From positions 1 to 5,108 of the forward strand of contig PXDM01000322.1 in NCBI GenBank assembly GCA_003565055.1: 5,108 bases of DNA, read 5' to 3'. The notes beneath the pieces were generated by a model that searched no databases, was not told the origin of the DNA, and saw only the letters and a program-made list of their open reading frames with translations. This DNA comes from Paracoccaceae bacterium. Its GTDB lineage: Bacteria; Pseudomonadota; Alphaproteobacteria; Rhodobacterales; Rhodobacteraceae. This document shows, piece after piece, positions 1-5,108 of this stretch; the stretch's first letter is position 1, and each line of letters begins with the position of its first letter. The translations under genes and the position numbers were made by a program.

Positions 1-237
1 AAAGTACTCAATGACAAAACTGCGAAAGCAGGCCTTCTGGGGGTGGTTCCGGAGCAGAGGGGTAAGGGAATTAGTAAACTCCTGCATACTCACAGACTCG
101 AGTGGTGCAGAAAACATGGAATTGAAGAGTTTCACGTAGAAATAAGCCTCAATAACAACCGATATGCAGCTCAGCTAATTGAATTTGGATTTTCATTTCA
201 TTCAGCAAAACATATTTTTCACAAATACTGCCTTTAA
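1..237 (+). CDS. GNAT-family N-acyltransferase, C-terminal part (WecD-like?)
   Basis: The frame is open from the first base to a TAA at 235-237, giving 78 visible residues; the N-terminus lies outside the window. Residues 11-25 show GNAT motif A (strand GLLGVVP, then the acyl-CoA pyrophosphate loop RGKGIS at 20-25). The last loop position is Ser instead of the usual Gly/Ala. A motif-B-like end follows, with the N-rich turn at 50-52 and GF at 62-63. GNAT enzymes move an acyl group from acyl-CoA to an amine. The block beginning AKAGLL and the final S-x-x-x-x-x-H pattern can be lined up by eye with the C-terminus of E. coli WecD, which acetylates dTDP-4-amino-4,6-dideoxygalactose. With wecE three genes downstream, an amino-sugar N-acyltransferase is the best guess. 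The family call is safe; the substrate is inferred from context. Confidence 0.85.
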   Translation, partial: KVLNDKTAKAGLLGVVPEQRGKGISKLLHTHRLEWCRKHGIEEFHVEISLNNNRYAAQLIEFGFSFHSAKHIFHKYCL

Positions 238-273
238 TGAAAACCGGTCATTTTCTCCGGACAAATAAATAGT

Positions 274-1593
274 ATGAAGTTTAAACTCTCAGATTATGGG
301 TATCCGTTGGAGATTTGGAACCTCTACAGATTTCTCCAAAAATCAAATGGGTACACGCGAGAGCAGCTTGTTGATTATCAGAATAAAAAGCTCAATGCCA
401 TCATCGAACATGCTTACAGTCATGTTCCCTATTACCGCGAATTGTTTGAAAAAAACCAGCTTAAACCACCAGACATTCAAACGGTGGAAGACCTTGTTAA
501 AATTCCGGTGCTGGCCAAAGAGACTGTACGGGAACGATTTGATGATTTGATTGCAGATAATGCCATACGGTATAAACCCTACCTGAACCGAACCAGTGGC
601 TCCACTGGAACGCCACTGAAGTTTATGCAGGATAAAAATGTAAGTATAGCCAGGTTTGCTTTTTTTTGGCATATCTGGAGATCAGCAGGGTACCGCCCAT
701 ATTTGAAGTGGGCACAGATAGACGGGATGTTTGAGCCGGATGATGACAGTATTTGGCGCTATGATCTCCAGATGAATTCACTTCAAATCTCTGCATATTC
801 GCTGAATGAGCAAAACTGTAAAAAAATCCTTAAAAAAATCTCAACCTTCAGGCCAAAAATAGTACGCGGCTTTCCGAGTGCGCTCTATGTGTTGGCTCAG
901 GCTTCGGAAAATCTCAATTTTGACATTCAATTCAAGCCAAAAAGCGTTATTACCTATTCAGAACAACTCTATCCATTTCAAAGAGAATTGATTAATAAGG
1001 TGTTCGGATGTCCGGTTTATAACATTTATTCAATGTGGGAGGCAGTTTGTCTGATTGCAGAGTGCGCAAGTGGATCTCAGCATCAATATATGGAGTTTTC
1101 TGTGATGGAACTTCTGGATAAAAACAACAGCCCTGTACAAAAAGGTGAAAGCGGTGAGATTACTGCCACCTCGTTTTACAATTATGCTATGCCATTCATC
1201 AGGTATAAAACCGGTGACCTTGCAACTCTTGCTGAAGATTCCTGCTCCTGCGGAAGGGCACATGTAATTGTGAAGGATATGGACGGCAGGAAAGATGACA
1301 GCATTATCACGCCGGAAGGGAACCGGATATCAAGGTTGTCCAGAGTGTTTCGGAATACGGATGGTTACAATTATGCACAGGTTCGCCAAGTATCAGAAAA
1401 AGAGATTGTTGTTTTACTGGTACCGAATGACAAGTTTCAGGAAAACACAACAGATCAACTGAAACAGGAGCTCCAAAAAAGGTTGGGAACATCCCTGAAG
1501 ATCGAATTCAGATTAGTTGATGATATTGAGCCTTTACCCAACGGCAAACGAAGGTTGGTGGTAAATGATTGGATCAGGACAGATGAAGAATAG
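274..1593 (+). CDS. PaaK/CapK-type adenylate-forming enzyme (phenylacetate-CoA ligase family)
   Basis: This 439-residue cytosolic protein carries the motifs of the ANL adenylating superfamily in order. They are the phosphate loop TSGSTGTP (107-114), an A5-like YSMWE (252-256) in place of the usual YGxTE, A7 YKTGD (311-315), CSCGR (324-328), hinge GRKDD (338-342), and NGK (423-425) with K425 as the likely catalytic lysine. The length is normal for PaaK-like proteins. The family activates a carboxylic acid with ATP to an acyl-adenylate and usually passes it to CoA. CapK-type members recur in capsule and O-antigen clusters, where their substrates are largely unknown. C264, H270, C324 and C326 could form a metal site. 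The gene starts 36 bases after the GNAT gene, behind an A-rich leader without a Shine-Dalgarno sequence, and overlaps the next gene. A role in activating the acyl group for the neighbouring GNAT is inference. No inactivating change is seen. Confidence 0.9.
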   Translation: MKFKLSDYGYPLEIWNLYRFLQKSNGYTREQLVDYQNKKLNAIIEHAYSHVPYYRELFEKNQLKPPDIQTVEDLVKIPVLAKETVRERFDDLIADNAIRYKPYLNRTSGSTGTPLKFMQDKNVSIARFAFFWHIWRSAGYRPYLKWAQIDGMFEPDDDSIWRYDLQMNSLQISAYSLNEQNCKKILKKISTFRPKIVRGFPSALYVLAQASENLNFDIQFKPKSVITYSEQLYPFQRELINKVFGCPVYNIYSMWEAVCLIAECASGSQHQYMEFSVMELLDKNNSPVQKGESGEITATSFYNYAMPFIRYKTGDLATLAEDSCSCGRAHVIVKDMDGRKDDSIITPEGNRISRLSRVFRNTDGYNYAQVRQVSEKEIVVLLVPNDKFQENTTDQLKQELQKRLGTSLKIEFRLVDDIEPLPNGKRRLVVNDWIRTDEE

Positions 1594-2650
1594 ATCGTTT
1601 TATAAAAATCTCTTTTCTATCATCAGAAGACTGGTTTACCTGGGACTGCCGGTTACTCTGCTCTATGTCATTTTCAAGCGGGTTGATCTGGGCCTTTTAT
1701 TGGAAAACCTTCAATATGCAAGTCCGTGGCTGATTTTGCTGGGTATTTTTTTGAAACCGGCGCAAATTATGCTTGGCTCCATCCGGTGGAAGGCGATCAA
1801 TCAGCTATATTGCTCGGAGAAGATTTCGGCAAAATTTATGATTCACCATTATTGGGCTGGCATGGCGGCAGGTTATTTTACACCGGCTAATTTGGGATGG
1901 GATGCGTACAAAGTTGTGGCGGTGGGCAGGAAATTTAAAAAATACACAGCCGCTTTTTACTCGCTGATTGCAGAAAAATGCATAGGTCTGACATCGGTTT
2001 TACTGATGCTGGTGATTACCTACCCGCTCATCACAGGCTATATAGTAATGAATGAATCGATATTTTCAACGTTGTATGCAGCCCTGCTAATCGGTGTTTT
2101 TGGTTTGATTGTCCCTTTTTTTATTGTGATGGCTGCACAAAAACAAACTGCAAGCTATCGGCTGAAAAACGTCTCAAAAAAAATCATTACAAAGTTGTTG
2201 AGGTTTGTGGGAAATGATGATATTGTGAATAAAATCAGAGAGGATTATCAAAAATCGCTCAGTATTTTTTCCATTTTTAAACGACCGGCTGCATTCTTTT
2301 ATACACTGGGTTTGTCGCTTGGTATTCTGTTTGCGGGTGCCGTTTGCAGCCAGATATTTTTCCTGGGGCTGGATTATGAAATCAGTTTTTTCATCAACCT
2401 TTTTGCAGCGCCTGTGTTTTTTATTCTTTTTATAATTCCCATCTCGTTTGGCAGTATCGGTATTCGTGAGGGTGTCTATATTCTGTTTTACGGGCAGTTC
2501 GGTGTTCCGCTGGAAACCGCTCTGCTAGTCAGCTTTTTTAATCTTCTTGGGATTTTTTTGAGCAACATTATTGGCGGTCTGTTTATGCTGAACGAAGGCA
2601 TTCAGGAAAACATCAATACGTTTAAAGATTTATCAACCGGGCATGAATAA
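1565..2650 (+). CDS. Flippase-like integral membrane protein (LPG synthase TM/UPF0104 family)
   Basis: This 361-residue hydrophobic protein has about eight predicted membrane segments (roughly 20-37, 54-72, 137-160, 168-190, 242-262, 274-292, 296-311 and 315-342). Family marks are SIRWKAI (72-78), YFTPANLGWDAYK (104-116), EKCIGL (137-142) and PISFGSIGIREG (292-303). This pattern fits the lysylphosphatidylglycerol-synthase TM domain family (PF03706), which includes the membrane half of MprF and archaeal AglD-like proteins. The soluble aminoacyl-transfer domain of MprF is absent, so lipid lysinylation is unlikely. A role in moving or handling a lipid-linked sugar is inferred. The ATG at 1565 overlaps the upstream gene by 29 bases. 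A second ATG at 1583 (protein starting MKNRSFYK, 11-base overlap) is equally plausible. An AAGG at 1551-1554 suits the first and an AGGA at 1576-1579 sits rather close to the second. The end overlaps wecE by 8 bases. Confidence 0.85.
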   Translation: MIGSGQMKNRSFYKNLFSIIRRLVYLGLPVTLLYVIFKRVDLGLLLENLQYASPWLILLGIFLKPAQIMLGSIRWKAINQLYCSEKISAKFMIHHYWAGMAAGYFTPANLGWDAYKVVAVGRKFKKYTAAFYSLIAEKCIGLTSVLLMLVITYPLITGYIVMNESIFSTLYAALLIGVFGLIVPFFIVMAAQKQTASYRLKNVSKKIITKLLRFVGNDDIVNKIREDYQKSLSIFSIFKRPAAFFYTLGLSLGILFAGAVCSQIFFLGLDYEISFFINLFAAPVFFILFIIPISFGSIGIREGVYILFYGQFGVPLETALLVSFFNLLGIFLSNIIGGLFMLNEGIQENINTFKDLSTGHE

Positions 2651-3773
2651 CATACCATTCAACAAACCTTTCCTGACAGGAAATGAGACTCACTACATTG
2701 AAGAAGCTGTTTCTTCCGGCAAAATCTCCGGCAACGGGATGTTTACCAAAAAGTGCCAGCGATTTTTCGAGAATCGCTTCGGATTTAAAAAAACACTGCT
2801 GACTACTTCTTGCACTGATGCCCTCGAAATGTGCGCCATACTTGCCGGCATCGGGCCGGGTGATGAGGTGATTGTTCCATCCTACACCTTTGTTTCCACC
2901 GCACTCGCATTTGCAAGACAGGGTGCCGAAATTACGTTTGCAGACAGCCGCACAAACCACCCCGGAATGGATGAATATTCACTGGAATCGCTTATCACTG
3001 AAAAAACAAAAGCGATTGTACCCGTGCATTACGCCGGGGTTGCCTGCGATATGGATGTGATCATGGCAGTTGCTGAAAAGCATAATCTGCTGGTGATCGA
3101 AGATGCTGCCCACTCCATCAACTCATTCTACAAAAACCGACCGCTTGGGAGTATCGGGCATCTGGCGGCATTTTCATTTCACGAAACAAAAAACATTAAT
3201 GCAGGTGAAGGAGGGCTGCTTGTGGTGAATGATGAACAATTCATACCCCGATCCGAAATTATTTGGGAGAAGGGTACAAACCGGGCCTCATTTTTTCGGG
3301 GTGAAATTGACAAATATGAGTGGGTGGATACAGGCTCCTCTTTTTTACCCTCTGAGCTGACTGCTGCCTTTTTATGGGCTCAGATCGAACACCTTGACGC
3401 CATTCAAAAACGCCGGAAAGTGATCTGGCAGCTTTATCACAACCGCCTGTCAATTCCTGCCGAAAAAAGCGGGGTTCAATTACCCGTCATCCCCGATTAT
3501 GCCACAAACAACGGCCACATGTACTACTTGGTCTGCTCAACAAATAAAGAGCGGACTGAACTGATTCGCTATCTCAGAGAGAAAAAAATCCTGGCGGTGT
3601 TTCACTATCAAAGCCTGCACAAGAGCAGATATTACAAAGGCAGGTACAGCGGGTCTGAACTCCCGCGTGCTCAAATCTACACAGATCGCCTGGTGAGGCT
3701 GCCCTTTTATTTTCACCTCTCCGATGAAGAAGTTGCATACATTGCAGACACCGTTGTAGCATTTTATTCCTGA
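2643..3773 (+). CDS. wecE: dTDP-4-amino-4,6-dideoxygalactose transaminase
   Basis: WecE is a PLP enzyme of the DegT/DnrJ/EryC1/StrS family. It transfers the amino group of glutamate to dTDP-4-keto-6-deoxy-D-glucose, giving dTDP-4-amino-4,6-dideoxy-D-galactose (dTDP-Fuc4N), a precursor of enterobacterial common antigen and some O-antigens. At 376 residues it matches the E. coli length. From memory of the E. coli protein, these blocks are shared almost unchanged: the IPFN start, LLTxSCT (52-58), GDEVIVPSYTFVST (73-86), VPVHYAGVAC (126-135), EDAA (153-156, D154 facing the PLP ring nitrogen), SFHETKN (178-184, with K183 as the Schiff-base lysine), EKGTNR (209-214), FFRG (217-220) and VFHY (319-322). 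Oddities are W208 where E. coli has Arg in EIIREKGTNR, H157 where E. coli has Gln, and a one-residue deletion after K183. The start overlaps the end of the membrane-protein gene by 8 bases and has no Shine-Dalgarno sequence, suggesting coupled translation. Confidence 0.95.
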   Translation: MNNIPFNKPFLTGNETHYIEEAVSSGKISGNGMFTKKCQRFFENRFGFKKTLLTTSCTDALEMCAILAGIGPGDEVIVPSYTFVSTALAFARQGAEITFADSRTNHPGMDEYSLESLITEKTKAIVPVHYAGVACDMDVIMAVAEKHNLLVIEDAAHSINSFYKNRPLGSIGHLAAFSFHETKNINAGEGGLLVVNDEQFIPRSEIIWEKGTNRASFFRGEIDKYEWVDTGSSFLPSELTAAFLWAQIEHLDAIQKRRKVIWQLYHNRLSIPAEKSGVQLPVIPDYATNNGHMYYLVCSTNKERTELIRYLREKKILAVFHYQSLHKSRYYKGRYSGSELPRAQIYTDRLVRLPFYFHLSDEEVAYIADTVVAFYS

Positions 3774-3806
3774 CCGGAATGTACAGAAAATGTGAACTGC
3801 CGGTGT

Positions 3807-4763
3807 TTAATGAAACTCTTTTTCGGTTTGATGAATGCTTGCGATGTGATCATCCAAACTCCACTTTTGCTGTTCTTTGATAATCCGGATGAGGTACTCA
3901 CCTATGATTCCGACTGCAAGCAGGTTCAGCCCCCCGAAAAAACTGATCAGAATCACGGTGGATGCATATCCCGGGAAAGAGATATCCCAGAAAATTCGTC
4001 TCATTAACGTGCTGATTATTAATCCGATCGAGAATAAGAATCCCAAAAATCCAATGGCTCCCAGTGCTTTAAGAGGCCCGGCAGTGTAGTGGATAATGTT
4101 GTTCAGGGAGAGGCTTATAAGTTTATACAGAGTATAATGGCTTTCGCCGTAAGCTCGTGGCTTGTGCTCAACTTCAATATTTCCGGCCTTGTTTGTGGCA
4201 TGCATCAGCAGGCTGGAGACCGATGGCATGGCGTTGTAATTTTTGACGATTACATCCCTGATCTCCCGTCTCATGATGCGAAAAGCAGACGTACGAATCT
4301 GTTTTGGATTTCCCAGAAAAAGTGTGTTTATCTTGTGGGCTAAATAACTACCCGCATTTCTCCAGAACCGTTGATTTTTTTGATTGGGTTTCGGTACTGC
4401 AAAAAGAATATCCAGCTTTTCGTTCTCCTGAATTGCCGAAACAAGCTTCGGAATTTCATCAACCGGATGCTGCAAATCATCATCCATTGTGATTAGATAC
4501 CGACCGGTAGCTTTACTAAGCCCGATCAGCAATGCCATGTGCTGCCCCTGATTTTTTCGAAGGGATATGACAGAAACATTTTTATAGGTATTAGTGAGCC
4601 TGCTCAGGGTTTTTACTGTTTCAGGAAAATCAGGACTGTCATTTACAAATATCAATTCAAATTGGTAAGTAACTTTTTTTTCAAGTTCAGATACTTGTTC
4701 AGCGATGCTTTCGAGGCTGAGTGTACTTTTGTAAACAGGAATAATGAGGGAACACATAAACAT
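3807..4763 (-). CDS. Family 2 glycosyltransferase, DPM1/GtrB-like, membrane-anchored
   Basis: The 318-residue product has an N-terminal GT-A domain: SLIIPVYK (5-12), FVNDSPD (39-45) binding the nucleotide, and DDDLQHP (94-100) with the DxD metal site. The conserved HKPRAYGESHYTLYKL segment (200-215) is typical of dolichol- or polyprenyl-phosphate sugar transferases. Two membrane helices follow (about 231-253 and 267-289), ending in GEYLIRIIKE (288-297), the variant of GEYLxRxYxE seen after these helices. Such enzymes (GtrB, ArnC, DPM1-like) normally transfer a sugar from a nucleotide donor to polyprenyl phosphate at the inner face of the membrane; the sugar cannot be read from sequence. The start is well bounded, because an in-frame TAG lies four codons upstream of the ATG at 4763. 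The ATG at 4757 is an alternative. No Shine-Dalgarno sequence is seen. It converges on wecE, so it belongs to a separate transcript, though probably to the same surface-glycan locus. Confidence 0.92.
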   Translation of the reverse strand: MFMCSLIIPVYKSTLSLESIAEQVSELEKKVTYQFELIFVNDSPDFPETVKTLSRLTNTYKNVSVISLRKNQGQHMALLIGLSKATGRYLITMDDDLQHPVDEIPKLVSAIQENEKLDILFAVPKPNQKNQRFWRNAGSYLAHKINTLFLGNPKQIRTSAFRIMRREIRDVIVKNYNAMPSVSSLLMHATNKAGNIEVEHKPRAYGESHYTLYKLISLSLNNIIHYTAGPLKALGAIGFLGFLFSIGLIISTLMRRIFWDISFPGYASTVILISFFGGLNLLAVGIIGEYLIRIIKEQQKWSLDDHIASIHQTEKEFH

Positions 4764-4961
4764 AGAACTGAGCTAATTAATTGTTACAGTCACGTTGATT
4801 TACATGAACATAAAAAACCTCATTCAATAAAATTCTACAAACTTGAAATTAAATTAGGGCCGGAAATATAAAATTTGAAAATCGCTCATTCTGAAAATAT
4901 AGTAAGTTTTTATTGTCTCTGTTATTAGCAGGGAGTCTCACTTGAGGCCAACCGATCTTCA
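4764..4961. promoter_or_regulatory. A/T-rich non-coding region with the likely glycosyltransferase promoter
   Basis: This 198-base stretch holds no credible reading frame and is markedly richer in A/T than its flanks. The promoter for the minus-strand glycosyltransferase should lie here. The best minus-strand candidate I see is TTGAAT (4827-4822), a 17-base spacer and TGTAAA (4804-4799), about 30 bases before the start codon; it is a weak match. I found no good Bacteroidota-type TAnnTTTG box. A better promoter match on the plus strand is listed separately. No terminator for a minus-strand gene ending at 4962 is evident. Confidence 0.4.
4875..4903 (+). promoter_or_regulatory. Sigma70-like promoter candidate pointing right
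   Basis: TTGAAA (4875-4880) and TATAGT (4898-4903) are separated by exactly 17 bases; each hexamer differs from the sigma70 consensus at one position. Transcription would start near 4910 and run rightward, away from the glycosyltransferase, toward the hairpin and T-tract ending at 5037. The surrounding A/T-rich DNA makes chance matches easier. If the host is of the Bacteroidota, its main sigma factor prefers a different consensus, so this is a candidate only. Confidence 0.35.
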
Positions 4962-5037
4962 TTAATCATCCAACTCTTTCAGCCTGAACTCTGAAAGCCG
5001 CAGACGTGCACTGCTTATGGTGCGTTCGGCTTTTTTT
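4910..5037 (+). ncRNA. Possible small RNA or 5' leader, about 128 nt
   Basis: A transcript from the 4875-4903 promoter candidate to the T-tract at 5031-5037 would be about 128 nt. It would contain a perfect 7-bp hairpin (CTTTCAG 4976-4982 with CTGAAAG 4991-4997, 8-nt loop) followed by the terminator-like hairpin. The two stems share bases 4994-4997, so they cannot both form fully, as in an attenuator. I do not recognise a known RNA family: there are no tmRNA, 4.5S, 6S or common riboswitch marks. The 3' half lies antisense to a possible minus-strand coding tail, and the two readings compete. Confidence 0.25.
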
Positions 5038-5108
5038 CGATCGGATCGTTTAATTCTGAGCTCGCATCGCCCTTGACGTGCACCTGGCATTCCCTCGAGA
5101 GTTTTCAA
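4962..5108 (-). CDS. C-terminal tail of an unrecognised, strongly charged protein (partial)
   Basis: Read leftward from the window edge, the frame is open for 48 codons and stops at TAA (4964-4962). The visible residues are rich in Arg, Lys and Glu (for example RSDRKKAERT at 21-30) and end in an amphipathic, helix-like LRLSEFRLKELDD. I do not recognise the family; a charged helical tail could belong to a nucleic-acid-binding or coiled-coil protein, but that is only composition. In favour of coding: base composition changes sharply at the stop, from A/T-rich to a level like the genes. Against: 48 open codons can arise by chance, and the same bases carry a plus-strand hairpin and T-tract. If real, it lies 198 bases upstream of the glycosyltransferase in the same direction. 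Confidence 0.45.
   Translation of the reverse strand: MKTLEGMPGARQGRCELRIKRSDRKKAERTISSARLRLSEFRLKELDD
4994..5037 (+). terminator. Rho-independent terminator-like hairpin with T-tract
   Basis: AAAGCCG (4994-5000) pairs with CGGCTTT (5027-5033). Inside it, GCAC (5008-5011) pairs with GTGC (5020-5023) around an 8-nt loop, with small bulges between the two helices. A run of seven T follows at 5031-5037. The signal works only for rightward transcription; read leftward, the stem is followed by just three T. No plus-strand gene within the window needs it, so it would serve an RNA starting in 4764-4961, or be a chance structure within a minus-strand gene. Confidence 0.4.

Noticed and set aside
244..260. 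CCGG/CCGG inverted repeat between the GNAT gene and the adenylating-enzyme gene
   Set aside because: Only four base pairs with a nine-base loop and no T-run after it; too weak for a terminator, and the genes look like one operon.
660..667. Run of eight T in the adenylating-enzyme gene as a phase-variation site
   Set aside because: The frame is intact here, the run encodes a normal Phe-Phe pair, and similar T/A runs occur across this A/T-leaning window.
343..672. Long open frame on the minus strand opposite the adenylating-enzyme gene
   Set aside because: It lies wholly under a well-supported gene, has no recognisable domain, and looks like an antisense shadow.
2622..2960. Minus-strand open frame of 112 codons opposite the start of wecE
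   Set aside because: Antisense to a strongly conserved gene and Cys/Gly-rich without family marks.
3773..3804. ACCGG/CCGGT inverted repeat in the convergent gap
   Set aside because: Five base pairs around a 22-base loop with no T-tract on either strand; likely chance.
4539..4871. Plus-strand open frame of 110 codons across the glycosyltransferase start and upstream region
   Set aside because: Its first two thirds are antisense to the glycosyltransferase and the rest is A/T-rich non-coding DNA; no domain features.
1..5108. Insertion sequences, CRISPR arrays, tRNA/rRNA genes, toxin-antitoxin or defence modules
   Set aside because: No transposase motif, terminal inverted repeats, regularly spaced repeats or structural RNA sequence was seen on either strand.

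Overview
The window looks like part of a cell-surface polysaccharide (O-antigen, capsule or enterobacterial-common-antigen-like glycan) gene region. The genome has moderate-to-low GC. The clear start codons (274, 2643, 4763) have no convincing Shine-Dalgarno sequence, and the A/T-rich leaders are what one expects of the Bacteroidota/Balneolota/Rhodothermota side of the bacterial tree. That placement is an inference; nothing in the window fixes the taxon.

Layout: positions 1-3773 hold a tight plus-strand run of four genes. (1) The C-terminal 78 residues of a GNAT acyltransferase, which resembles the end of WecD. (2) A PaaK/CapK-type adenylate-forming enzyme (274-1593). (3) A polytopic membrane protein of the lysylphosphatidylglycerol-synthase/flippase-like TM family (1565-2650). 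(4) A very clear WecE, the dTDP-4-amino-4,6-dideoxygalactose transaminase (2643-3773). Genes 2-3 and 3-4 overlap, so they are almost certainly co-transcribed and probably translationally coupled. A DPM1/GtrB-like family 2 glycosyltransferase with two C-terminal membrane helices (4763-3807, minus strand) converges on wecE across a 33-base gap with no convincing terminator. To its right is an A/T-rich non-coding stretch (4764-4961), then a region that can be read in two ways: the C-terminal tail of a minus-strand gene running off the window (4962-5108), or a plus-strand small RNA or leader with a sigma70-like promoter (4875-4903) and a hairpin plus T-tract terminator (4994-5037).

How the genes could work together: WecE makes dTDP-Fuc4N from dTDP-4-keto-6-deoxyglucose, and the GNAT enzyme would N-acylate it. 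In E. coli wecD and wecE are adjacent, with the flippase gene wzxE next. Here an acyl-activating enzyme and a different kind of membrane protein sit between the acyltransferase and the transaminase. This suggests, without proving it, a modified amino sugar whose N-acyl group is activated by a dedicated ligase, and a lipid-linked intermediate handled by the membrane protein and the polyprenyl-phosphate-type glycosyltransferase. No sugar-nucleotide synthase (RmlA/RmlB), Wzx, Wzy or mobile element is visible in the window.
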